Translations under genes and position numbers: made by a program
Shown here: one piece after another, positions 7,485 to 15,110 of the stretch
How the letters are laid out: the number at the start of each line of letters is the position of its first letter
Position numbering within the stretch: the first letter of the stretch is position 1
From: Pseudomonas fluorescens HK44
Lineage (GTDB): Bacteria > Pseudomonadota > Gammaproteobacteria > Pseudomonadales > Pseudomonadaceae
NCBI RefSeq assembly: GCF_000217955.3
Contig: NZ_AFOY02000008.1
Location: 186,001-250,000, forward strand
Direction of reading: 5' to 3'
Length of the DNA stretch: 64,000 bases
Notes under the pieces: model-generated
What the model saw: the letters and a program-made list of their open reading frames with translations, nothing else
What the model was told of the DNA's origin: nothing
Database searches by the model: none

Positions 7485-8906
7485 ATGAAGTTGTCCATGC
7501 CGCGATTCGATCAAGCCCCTGTCTTGGTGGTCGGCGATGTCATGCTCGACCGTTACTGGCATGGTGGTACCTCACGGATTTCTCCTGAGGCGCCGGTGCC
7601 GGTGGTCAAGGTCGAGCAAATCGAAGACCGCCCGGGCGGTGCTGCCAACGTTGCCTTGAACATTGCCGCGCTCGGCGCGCCGGCGTCCCTGGTCGGCGTG
7701 ACCGGTGATGACGAGGCCGCCGACAGCCTGGCCAATAGTCTCGAAGGTGCCGGTGTGCGGGCGTTGTTTCAGCGCATCGCGCATCAGCCGACCATCGTCA
7801 AACTGCGGGTCATGAGTCGTCACCAGCAATTGCTGCGTATCGACTTCGAAGAACCGTTTGCCACCGATGCACTGGCACTCGGCGCTGAAGTCGACGGCCT
7901 GCTCGAAGGCATCAAGGTGCTGGTGTTGTCTGACTACGGCAAAGGCGCGTTGAAGAACCACCAGGTGTTGATCCAGGCCGCACGCGCCCGTGGCATTCCG
8001 GTGCTCGCGGATCCCAAAGGCAAGGATTTCTCGATTTACCGCGGTGCCAGCCTGATTACTCCGAACCTCAGCGAGTTTGAAACCATTGTTGGCGGTTGCG
8101 TCGATGAGCACGATCTGGCCAGCAAGGGCGCGAAGCTGATGCACGACCTTGAACTCGGCGCCTTGCTGGTCACGCGTGGCGAGCACGGTATGACCTTGCT
8201 GCGTCCTGATCATCCGGTGCTGCACTTGCCCGCACGGGCCCGTGAAGTATTCGATGTGACCGGTGCCGGTGATACGGTGATTTCTACGTTGGCGGCGGCG
8301 ATTGCGGCGGGCGAAGAACTGCCGCATGCGGTGGCTCTGGCCAACCTGGCCGCTGGCATCGTGGTCGGCAAGCTGGGTACGGCGGCGATCAGTGCTCCGG
8401 AATTGCGTCGCGCGATTCAGCGTGAAGAAGGTTCCGAGCGGGGAGTCCTGGGCCTGGAGCAATTGCTGCTGGCAGTCGACGATGCGCGTGCGCACAAAGA
8501 GAAGATCGTCTTTACCAATGGCTGCTTCGACATCCTCCATGCGGGCCATGTGACCTACCTTGAGCAGGCGCGGGCGCAGGGCGATCGATTGATCGTTGCG
8601 GTCAACGACGATGCATCGGTGAGCCGCTTGAAAGGCCCTGGGCGGCCGATCAACAGCGTTGACCGACGCATGGCGGTACTGGCAGGTCTGGGCGCGGTGG
8701 ACTGGGTGATCAGCTTCTCTGAAGGCACTCCGGAAAACCTCCTGGCACAGGTCAGGCCGGACGTGCTGGTCAAGGGCGGCGATTACGGGATCGACCAAGT
8801 AGTCGGCGCCGACATCGTCAGCGCTTATGGCGGAACAGTGAAAGTGCTGGGGCTGGTGGAAAACAGCTCGACCACCGCAATCGTCGAGAAGATCCGCAAG
8901 ACCTGA
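7485..8906 (+). CDS. hldE: Bifunctional heptose-7-phosphate kinase / heptose-1-phosphate adenylyltransferase
   Basis: A 473-residue protein with an N-terminal ribokinase-like domain (RPGGAANVALNIAALG near residues 50-65; DVTGAGDTVIST near 260) and a C-terminal nucleotidyltransferase domain with FTNGCFDILHAGH (HxGH motif, near 345-357). It phosphorylates D-glycero-D-manno-heptose 7-phosphate and later adenylates the 1-phosphate, giving the ADP-heptose precursor of the LPS inner core. ATG at 7485 gives the family N-terminus MKLSMPRFDQAPVL; an ATG at 7467 would add six residues. A 103-bp gap after cysC contains a possible -10-like TAATAT (7445-7450), so hldE may have its own promoter. Confidence 0.95.
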   Translation: MKLSMPRFDQAPVLVVGDVMLDRYWHGGTSRISPEAPVPVVKVEQIEDRPGGAANVALNIAALGAPASLVGVTGDDEAADSLANSLEGAGVRALFQRIAHQPTIVKLRVMSRHQQLLRIDFEEPFATDALALGAEVDGLLEGIKVLVLSDYGKGALKNHQVLIQAARARGIPVLADPKGKDFSIYRGASLITPNLSEFETIVGGCVDEHDLASKGAKLMHDLELGALLVTRGEHGMTLLRPDHPVLHLPARAREVFDVTGAGDTVISTLAAAIAAGEELPHAVALANLAAGIVVGKLGTAAISAPELRRAIQREEGSERGVLGLEQLLLAVDDARAHKEKIVFTNGCFDILHAGHVTYLEQARAQGDRLIVAVNDDASVSRLKGPGRPINSVDRRMAVLAGLGAVDWVISFSEGTPENLLAQVRPDVLVKGGDYGIDQVVGADIVSAYGGTVKVLGLVENSSTTAIVEKIRKT

Positions 8907-8909
8907 AAC

Positions 8910-9036
8910 TGTGGCGAGGGGGCTTGCCCCCGTTGGGCCGCGAAGCGGCCCTAAGTTCTCAACCGCGCATGTTGTATTGCGCCTGCTTCGCAGGCGAACG
9001 GGGCGGTGCGGCGTTCCGACAAGCCCCCTCGCCACA
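8910..9036. repeat. REP-like inverted-repeat pair
   Basis: TGTGGCGAGGGGGCTTGCCC at the left is mirrored by AAGCCCCCTCGCCAC at the right, with inner hairpins (GGGCCGCGAAGCGGCCC and GCCTGCTTCGCAGGC). This is a two-hairpin REP doublet (REPIN-type) filling the hldE / next-gene gap. It is a diverged member of the family seen at 12165, 14956, 23316 and 40657. Confidence 0.8.
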
Positions 9037-9068
9037 AAAGCCCTGTTGTCACTGTCTGTGATGCCGGG

Positions 9069-10034
9069 TTAGCGTGCCACCTTGCGCGGCACGATTTTCT
9101 TCAGCAGCAGTTTGGCCTTGCCGGTCAATCGGCTGAAACCCGATGCCTTGCCCGGTTGGCTCAAGCCCTGCTGCCTGAGCCAGTCCTTCCAGCGAATCCG
9201 TTCGTCACGCACCAGCCAGCCTTCCTGCCGGGCAAAACTTTCTGCCAGATACAGCCCGCGTGTGCTTGCCGGGTAGAGCTGATCTTTTTTCAGGGTGTAG
9301 AGCTCGGGCAATGGCTGGCCATCCTCAAGCGGCATCAGGTACAGGTCGGGGCGCTTGCGATCCAGTCGTGCGACGAGTTGATCGCCTTCAAGCCGTTCAT
9401 CGACATGAAACAAGCTCAGGGATTTGGCTTCCTTGGGCACGTCCAGACGTAAATCGTAGATCAACTGCAACGAAGCCGTAGGCAGATGCACGTAGGCCCG
9501 TGGGCGTTCGATCAATTGCATGTTGGCGCAGCGCACCGGGCGTGCAGCGCCAGACAGCGGCGTCAGGCGGAACGGCAGCGCCTCGCGGTAATGCAGCGCG
9601 CTGGCGTAGGGCGCTGGCAGCCAGGTGTCATTGAAGCGCCCGCCGAGCCAGCCTTCAGGGGTTTCCAACAGGCATTCTTCGGCGATCTCCTGAATGGCCG
9701 TGTGCAACGGCAGGTTCAGCTCGTGAGCCGGCACATAACCCGAGATCAGTTTGAGCACCACGTCGCCACGGTCCTGACGGCGCTGGCGGACCAGCACCCA
9801 GTAATCGCGATTCTGCCAGTGCAGGGTCAGCCGTACCGAGACACCGAGGTTGGCCAGTTCCAGCGAAAAGTGCTCTGGATTGGCCACCGTGACCGGGCGC
9901 CGACGTTGCAGGGTCTGGGAGAAATTCAGCGGCCTGCCGACACTCTGATAACTCAGGCCTTCGGGAGTCGCTTCGACGTATAACGGCAGGGTCTTGAAGT
10001 TGCTGGGGTTCTTTCTTATGAGCGTTCGCGGCAT
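9069..10034 (-). CDS. Conserved protein with degenerate Nudix-like box
   Basis: A 321-residue protein of unknown function. It starts at the ATG at 10034, which has an AAGGAG ribosome binding site. Similar pseudomonad proteins are, as I recall, often labelled 'metal ABC transporter ATPase', but I see no Walker motifs. Instead residues about 95-125 (LKLISGYVP ... TAIQEIAEECLLE) resemble a Nudix box in which the usual R-E-x-x-E-E-x-G reads Q-E-I-A-E-E-C-L, so the glutamates are kept and the arginine and glycine lost. The C-terminus is basic (GKAKLLLKKIVPRK). It is the last gene of a minus-strand group with the aldo/keto reductase (43 bp upstream) and the FAD oxidoreductase. Function not known. 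Confidence 0.75.
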   Translation of the reverse strand: MPRTLIRKNPSNFKTLPLYVEATPEGLSYQSVGRPLNFSQTLQRRRPVTVANPEHFSLELANLGVSVRLTLHWQNRDYWVLVRQRRQDRGDVVLKLISGYVPAHELNLPLHTAIQEIAEECLLETPEGWLGGRFNDTWLPAPYASALHYREALPFRLTPLSGAARPVRCANMQLIERPRAYVHLPTASLQLIYDLRLDVPKEAKSLSLFHVDERLEGDQLVARLDRKRPDLYLMPLEDGQPLPELYTLKKDQLYPASTRGLYLAESFARQEGWLVRDERIRWKDWLRQQGLSQPGKASGFSRLTGKAKLLLKKIVPRKVAR

Positions 10035-10077
10035 GTCGGCTCCTTCTTGCGTCGGGGTCGGCCGCCTTGGCGGCTGT

Positions 10078-10890
10078 TCAACGACTACGTAGGACTTGAG
10101 CAACAGTCGCCACATTGTGGGCGAGGTGCAGCGGATTAATGGTCCCGACAATAGCACTGGCGACACCGGGCTGCGCAAACAACAGCTCGAAGCTGGCGCG
10201 TACCGGGTCCACACCCGGGCTGAGGCAGGCGTGACCACTGGCCAGAGCCTTCTTCACCAGAATGGCTTTGCCGTGGGCAGCAGCGTAGTCGATGACTGGC
10301 CGCTCGGCCTGATCGTTGAGATTGTAGGTGATCATGGCGCAATCACCTTGTTCCAGAGCCTTCAACCCGCCATCAACGGTCTTTCCGGAGAACCCGAACC
10401 CGCGAATCTTGCCTTCGCGTTTAAGCTCGGCGAGGGTCTGATAGACCTCGCACTCGTTGAGGATCACCAGATCGTTGCCGTCCGAGTGCACGAGCACCAG
10501 GTCGATGAAGTCGGTTTCCAGGCGTTTCAGGCTGCGCTCGATGGAAAAACGTGTGTGTGCAGCGCTGAAATCGTGGTGCGACAGGCCATCGACGAATTCT
10601 TCACCGACCTTGCTGACAATCACCCACTCCTGACGCTGACCGCGCAGCAGCGGGCCGAGGCGTTCTTCGCTGCGGCCATAGGCGGGTGCGGTGTCGATCA
10701 GGTTGATGCCCAGCTCGCGGGTCAGCCTGAGTAGCCTGCGCGCTTCGTCATCGTCCGGGATCCGGAAGCCGTTGGGGTATTTCACCCCTTGGTCGCGGCC
10801 CAGTTTCACCGTGCCCAGGCCCAGTGGTGAAACCAGCAGACCGGTGCTGCCCAACGGGCGATGCAGGTCGTGCAAGGTGGCTTGGCTCAT
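10078..10890 (-). CDS. Aldo/keto reductase
   Basis: A 270-residue TIM-barrel oxidoreductase. It carries the family tetrad: D and Y in INLIDTAPAYGRSEERLG (about residues 58-75), K in VIVSKVGEEF and H in LVLVHSDG. The C-terminal NADPH-binding half ends ASAIVGTINPLHLAHN, typical of the family. It is expected to reduce an aldehyde or ketone with NADPH; the substrate is unknown. Its ATG overlaps the stop of the upstream FAD oxidoreductase by 4 bp (ATGA type), so the two are translationally coupled and probably work on related metabolites. Confidence 0.85.
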   Translation of the reverse strand: MSQATLHDLHRPLGSTGLLVSPLGLGTVKLGRDQGVKYPNGFRIPDDDEARRLLRLTRELGINLIDTAPAYGRSEERLGPLLRGQRQEWVIVSKVGEEFVDGLSHHDFSAAHTRFSIERSLKRLETDFIDLVLVHSDGNDLVILNECEVYQTLAELKREGKIRGFGFSGKTVDGGLKALEQGDCAMITYNLNDQAERPVIDYAAAHGKAILVKKALASGHACLSPGVDPVRASFELLFAQPGVASAIVGTINPLHLAHNVATVAQVLRSR

Positions 10891-12062
10891 GGCAGCAACT
10901 GCTCCCAGGCAGGTTGGCCGATGGGCGGTTTCGGCAGGGGCGGCAACGGCGCCGGATGGCTTGGCTGGATGCCGTCGCGTTGCAGCGACGCCATTACCCG
11001 GTCAGCGAAGTCCGGTGCCAGCGCCAGTTTGGTCGGCCAGCCCACCAGCAGGCGATCCTGCTCGGCGAGGAAGGCGTTGTCGGGTCGGCTCAGGCCCGAT
11101 TGCAGTGGTTCGGCGCGATCGATTCGCAAGGTCGCCCATTGCGCCTGGCTGAGGTCGACCCAGGGCAACAGGTTGCCGAGCTCTTTCTGCGCGGCAGAAA
11201 TTTGCGCGGCAGGTTCGCGAGCCACGCCTTCGGCTTCGGCGATATCACCACCCAGGTACCAGACCCATTGACCATCGGCGGCCGGGTGGGTGGTGACGGT
11301 GATGCGTGGCTTTGGCCCACCGCCCAGGCAGTGGGCGTAGAGCGGTTTGAGGCTCGGGCCTTTGACGATGATCATGTGCAGCGGCCGACGTTGCATGGCC
11401 GGCTGGCTCAGGCCGAGCGCCATGAGCAAATCAGCGTTGCCAGCACCGGCGCTGAGAACGATGCGCTGTGCACGGATCTCACGCTCGTCGATTCGCAAGC
11501 CGACCAGCTCACCGTTTTCCAGCAGTGGCTCGATCTTCTGCCCGGCCAGCAGGCCGTCACCGGCCAGTTCGGCCAGACGCCCGATCAGGCTTGGCACATC
11601 GACCACCAGTTCCGCGAGGCGATAGACCTTGCCCTTGAAACGCTTGTCTTGCAGGGCGGGTGGCAGTTGCTCGCCCTTGACCTGATCGACCCGGCCGCGC
11701 ACCGCTTTGCTGGCGAAGAAACTGGTGAGGTTGCCGGCGAGGGTGCCGGGGGACCACAGGTAGTGGGCTTCGGACAGCAGACGCACCCCGGACAGGTCCA
11801 GCTCGCCGTCGCCGGCCAAGGCTGCACGCCAACGGCGCGGCATGTCGGCAATGGCTTCGGAGGCACCGGTCAACGCGCCATGCAGCGCGTACTTGGCGCC
11901 GCCGTGGATGATCCCCTGGGATTTCAGGCTCTGTCCGCCGCCGAGGCTGGCGCTTTCCACCAGTACGGTCGAGAAACCCTGGCGACGCAGGCGTGCGTTC
12001 AGCCAGAGGCCGGCGACACCAGCGCCGACAATCAGTACGTCGGTGGAAATAACGGATGGCAT
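10887..12062 (-). CDS. FAD-dependent oxidoreductase (DAO family)
   Basis: A 391-residue flavoprotein. Residues 7-25 hold the dinucleotide-binding DVLIVGAGVAGLWLNARL, followed by the second acidic strand VLVESASLGGGQSLKSQG, as in glycine/D-amino-acid oxidase and glycerol-3-phosphate dehydrogenase relatives. A further FAD-contacting VLSAGAGNADLL lies near residue 245. It probably oxidises a small amino- or hydroxy-acid in the cytoplasm; the substrate cannot be told. It corresponds in gene order to PA4991. It heads the three-gene minus-strand unit and is coupled to the aldo/keto reductase. Confidence 0.8.
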   Translation of the reverse strand: MPSVISTDVLIVGAGVAGLWLNARLRRQGFSTVLVESASLGGGQSLKSQGIIHGGAKYALHGALTGASEAIADMPRRWRAALAGDGELDLSGVRLLSEAHYLWSPGTLAGNLTSFFASKAVRGRVDQVKGEQLPPALQDKRFKGKVYRLAELVVDVPSLIGRLAELAGDGLLAGQKIEPLLENGELVGLRIDEREIRAQRIVLSAGAGNADLLMALGLSQPAMQRRPLHMIIVKGPSLKPLYAHCLGGGPKPRITVTTHPAADGQWVWYLGGDIAEAEGVAREPAAQISAAQKELGNLLPWVDLSQAQWATLRIDRAEPLQSGLSRPDNAFLAEQDRLLVGWPTKLALAPDFADRVMASLQRDGIQPSHPAPLPPLPKPPIGQPAWEQLLP

Positions 12063-12164
12063 GCAGCGACCTCAGTGTTCAAGACTAGAGGCGCAGTATA
12101 CAGACTCGACGATTGGAGGTTTTGCTGGCGATCAACTGGTGGTTGGTCAGACCATGCACAAACC

Positions 12165-12296
12165 TGTGGCGAGGGAGCTTGCTCCCGCTCGGGTGCGCAG
12201 CAGCCGCAAATGAACCGATGCGGTCTTATCCCCAAACCTCGATATCAGGTTTTGGGGCCGCTTCGCGACCCAGCGGGAGCAAGCTCCCTCGCCACA
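12165..12296. repeat. REP-like inverted-repeat pair
   Basis: TGTGGCGAGGGAGCTTGCTC on the left and GGGAGCAAGCTCCCTCGCCA on the right form long complementary arms about 130 bp apart. It fills the gap between the FAD oxidoreductase and the SMR transporter. The rest of that 252-bp gap shows nothing else I recognise. Confidence 0.85.
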
Positions 12297-12314
12297 ATGG
12301 ACCGGTATCGGGGT

Positions 12315-12647
12315 TCAGTGCCCGGCGGTTTTCGAGAAGAGCTGGATGACCACCACGCCCAGGACGATCAGTGCCATACCGAGCATGGCCGGGATGTCGA
12401 GTTTCTGGTCGTAGAGGAACAGCGCCGCGATGCTGACCATCACGATGCCCATGCCGGCCCATACCGCGTAGGTGACGCCAACCGGGATGGTGCGCACCAC
12501 CAGGGTCAGCATCCAGAATGCAATGCCATAACCGACGATGATCAACAGCAAAGGGAGTGGTGTGCTCAAGCCCTTGACCGCTTTCATCGATACGGTGGCG
12601 ATCACTTCGGCGCAGATGGCGATAGCCAGGAGGTAGTAAGCGTTCAT
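12315..12647 (-). CDS. Small multidrug resistance (SMR) transporter
   Basis: A protein of 110 residues, the same length as EmrE, with four membrane helices. The proton/drug-binding glutamate is E14 (IAICAEVIAT), and Y60 and W63 (GVTYAVWAGMG) match EmrE positions. It exports cationic compounds or guanidinium-type substrates in exchange for protons, as a dimer in the inner membrane. The start at 12647 is chosen over 12689 because it has a GAGG box and gives the canonical length. It is transcribed divergently from a LysR-type gene, which probably regulates it. Confidence 0.9.
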   Translation of the reverse strand: MNAYYLLAIAICAEVIATVSMKAVKGLSTPLPLLLIIVGYGIAFWMLTLVVRTIPVGVTYAVWAGMGIVMVSIAALFLYDQKLDIPAMLGMALIVLGVVVIQLFSKTAGH

Positions 12648-12695
12648 GGTGTGATCCTCGTATTTTGGCCTGCTTGATGAGGTCGGCATTCTAGA

Positions 12696-12718
12696 GACTT
12701 TCGAGATGGGGTAAAGTC
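12696..12718. promoter_or_regulatory. Candidate LysR-type operator (T-N11-A)
   Basis: GACTTT (12696-12701), 11 bases, AAAGTC (12713-12718): a perfect 6-bp dyad in the classic LTTR T-N11-A arrangement. It lies in the divergent region between the SMR transporter and the LysR gene, 33 bp before the LysR start, where an autoregulatory site is expected. Confidence 0.6.
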
Positions 12719-12750
12719 ATTACCTATCTGATTTGAAGATGGGCTGAACC

Positions 12751-13641
12751 ATGAGTGTGCAATGGAATCTGGAGCAGATGCGTTTGTTCGTCAGTGTGGC
12801 CGAGCAGCGTTCGTTTTCGGCTGTCGCGCGCGATCAACGCAAGGCACAGTCGGCGGTCAGCAGTGCGATTGCACTGCTTGAAGCAGACCTTGGCCTGAAC
12901 CTGTTTGATCGCAGTAGCGGCCGCCAGCCACGCCTGACCGAAGCCGGCAGCGCGTTGCTCGAAGAAGCGCGGGAAGTGCTGCGTCAGTGTGAGCGTCTCA
13001 ATGGTCGGGCTCAGGCGTTGATGCGCGGTCAGGAAGCGCGGTTGCGTCTGGCGCAGGATGAGGCCATGCCTTATCAGCCGGTGCTCGACAGCCTCGAAGC
13101 ATTGGCCGAGCATTTTCCCAGCCTGGAAGTGCAACTGGCCAGCGCCGCTCAGGGCGATGTGGCGCGCAAACTGGTGGAGCGCCGGGCCGATCTGGGCTTG
13201 CTGTTTTATCACGAGCAGATTCCCGAAGCCCTGGAACGTCGGGTGCTGGGCAGCGTCGAGATGGTCACGGTGTGTGGAGTAGGGCATCCGCTGGCTGTAG
13301 AAGGGCAGGTCAATTGCCAGCAGATGGCGCAGCATCGACAGCTGCTGATGGCCACGCATTCCAGCGTCTACCCCGGCAGTGAACAAGCCAGCCCGCAAGT
13401 CTGGCGCGCCGACAGTTTCTACGTGCTCGCCGAGTGGCTGATGCGCGGCCTGGGGTGGGGCTGGCTGCCGCGGCATGTGGTGCAGTACCCGGCGTATCAC
13501 GGGCAGATGATCGAACTGGTCAGTGAATGGACCCCGCCAGCATTGGTGGTGGAGTTGGTCTGGCGGCGTGACGAGCCTCTGGGGCCGGCGGCGCGTTGGT
13601 TGGCGGAGCGTTTTGCCGTGCACTTGCAGGCGATCGGCTAA
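12751..13641 (+). CDS. LysR-family transcriptional regulator
   Basis: A 296-residue LTTR. The N-terminal winged helix-turn-helix (residues about 5-65: MRLFVSVAEQRSFSAVARDQ... QSAVSSAIALLE) is followed by a linker helix and a periplasmic-binding-protein-like effector domain. It corresponds in order to PA4989. The divergent SMR gene and the intervening dyad suggest local control of the transporter; the effector is unknown. It is 23 bp upstream of waaA on the same strand, so some read-through into waaA is possible. Confidence 0.9.
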   Translation: MSVQWNLEQMRLFVSVAEQRSFSAVARDQRKAQSAVSSAIALLEADLGLNLFDRSSGRQPRLTEAGSALLEEAREVLRQCERLNGRAQALMRGQEARLRLAQDEAMPYQPVLDSLEALAEHFPSLEVQLASAAQGDVARKLVERRADLGLLFYHEQIPEALERRVLGSVEMVTVCGVGHPLAVEGQVNCQQMAQHRQLLMATHSSVYPGSEQASPQVWRADSFYVLAEWLMRGLGWGWLPRHVVQYPAYHGQMIELVSEWTPPALVVELVWRRDEPLGPAARWLAERFAVHLQAIG

Positions 13642-13664
13642 AAAAGTCGATAAACTCCGCCGCC

Positions 13665-14939
13665 ATGAATAGAACTCTCTACACCGCGCTGTTTTACCTG
13701 GGGCTGCCATTGGTAGCGATTCGGCTGTGGCTGCGCTCGCGCAAGGCGCCCGCATATGCCAAGCGTATTGGCGAGCGCTTTTCCATCGGCTTGCCGGTGA
13801 TGAAGCCTGGCGGCATCTGGGTACATGCGGTGTCGGTTGGCGAAAGCATTGCCGCTGCCCCCATGATTCGCGGGTTGCTCGAGCGTTATCCACAGCTGCC
13901 GATCACCGTGACCTGTATGACGCCGACCGGGTCCGAGCGAATTCACGCGATGTTCGCCAATCAGCCACGCATCCAGCACTGCTACCTGCCTTACGATCTG
14001 CCGTGTGCGGCGGCGCGGTTCCTCGACCGGGTTCAGCCGAAACTGGCGGTTATCATGGAAACCGAGTTGTGGCCCAACCACATTCATCAATGTGCCAAAC
14101 GCGGGATCCCGGTGGCGCTGGCCAATGCCCGGCTCTCGGAACGCTCGGCCAAAGGCTATGGCCGTTTCGGCAAGCTGACGCAGCCGATGCTGGCGGAAAT
14201 GAGTCTGTTCGCGGTGCAGACCGAAGCTGAGGCCGAGCGTTTTCGGCAACTGGGCGCGCGCGCGGACACGGTCGAAGTGACCGGCTCGATCAAGTTCGAC
14301 TTGCGCATCGACCCGCAGCTGCTGCAGCGGGCCGCCGAGTTGCGTCAGCAATGGCAAGCGGTCGAGCGTCCGGTGTGGATTGCCGCAAGTACCCATGAAG
14401 GTGAAGACGAAGTGGTGCTGGCGGCGCATCGACAATTGCTCGCCAGCCATCCGGATGCGCTGCTGATACTGGTGCCGCGTCACCCCGAGCGTTTCAACCC
14501 GGTGTTCGAACTCTGCCAGCAGCAAGGTTTCAACACGATCCGTCGTTCCACCGGCGAAACGGTCAGCGCGAGCACCTCAGTGCTGCTTGGCGACACCATG
14601 GGCGAATTGCTGTTTCTCTATGCCTTGGCCGACAGTGCGTTCGTTGGCGGCAGTCTGGTGCCGAATGGCGGGCATAACCTGCTGGAGCCGGCGGCGCTGG
14701 CCAAACCGGTGCTGAGCGGGCCGCACCTGTTCAACTTTCTTGAGATCGCCGCGCTGCTGCGCAGTGCCAAGGCATTGCAGGAAGTGGATGACGCCCAAGG
14801 GTTGGCGGTGGCGGTGCAGCGACTGTTCGAGTTGCCACGCGATGCGCAGCGGATGGCAGAGGCGGGGCTGAGCGTGATGCGCGCCAATCAGGGCGCCTTG
14901 CAGCGATTGCTGGATGGCTTGGGGCGGTTGATCAACTGA
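13665..14939 (+). CDS. waaA: Kdo transferase (GT30)
   Basis: A 424-residue GT-B enzyme that adds Kdo residues from CMP-Kdo to lipid IVA, the first step of LPS core assembly at the inner face of the membrane. An N-terminal anchor helix (residues about 3-20) is followed by IWVHAVSVGES with the catalytic-region glutamate, then VIMETELWPNHI. The C-terminal CMP-binding half has PNGGHNLLEPAALAKPV. The ATG at 13665 gives the usual start MNRTLYTALFYL and usual length; longer in-frame starts would overlap the LysR gene. It belongs functionally with the LPS genes of the first 9 kb although separated by four unrelated genes. Confidence 0.95.
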   Translation: MNRTLYTALFYLGLPLVAIRLWLRSRKAPAYAKRIGERFSIGLPVMKPGGIWVHAVSVGESIAAAPMIRGLLERYPQLPITVTCMTPTGSERIHAMFANQPRIQHCYLPYDLPCAAARFLDRVQPKLAVIMETELWPNHIHQCAKRGIPVALANARLSERSAKGYGRFGKLTQPMLAEMSLFAVQTEAEAERFRQLGARADTVEVTGSIKFDLRIDPQLLQRAAELRQQWQAVERPVWIAASTHEGEDEVVLAAHRQLLASHPDALLILVPRHPERFNPVFELCQQQGFNTIRRSTGETVSASTSVLLGDTMGELLFLYALADSAFVGGSLVPNGGHNLLEPAALAKPVLSGPHLFNFLEIAALLRSAKALQEVDDAQGLAVAVQRLFELPRDAQRMAEAGLSVMRANQGALQRLLDGLGRLIN

Positions 14940-14955
14940 TTCTGAACCTGACACC

Positions 14956-15100
14956 TGTGGCGAGGGAGCTTGCTCCCGCCGGCCGGTCCGCGCTCGGGCA
15001 AAGCAGTCGTAATTCGGTGACTACGGTGCGCCTGATACACCACGGTGTCAGTTTTTTTGGGCTGCTTTGCAGCCCAGCGGGAGCAAGCTCCCTCGCCACA
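14956..15100. repeat. REP-like inverted-repeat pair
   Basis: Left arm TGTGGCGAGGGAGCTTGCTC, right arm GGGAGCAAGCTCCCTCGCCA, about 145 bp in total, with an internal GGGCTGCTTTGCAGCCC hairpin. It lies between the convergent waaA and tolC-family genes and may also serve as their bidirectional transcript end. Confidence 0.85.
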
Positions 15101-15110
15101 GGGTTGGTTT

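Noticed and set aside
10824..12677. A 617-codon open frame on the plus strand
   Set aside because: It is antisense to the FAD oxidoreductase and SMR genes, which have recognisable families. Such frames arise from GC-rich codon bias, and it has no start signal or known domain.
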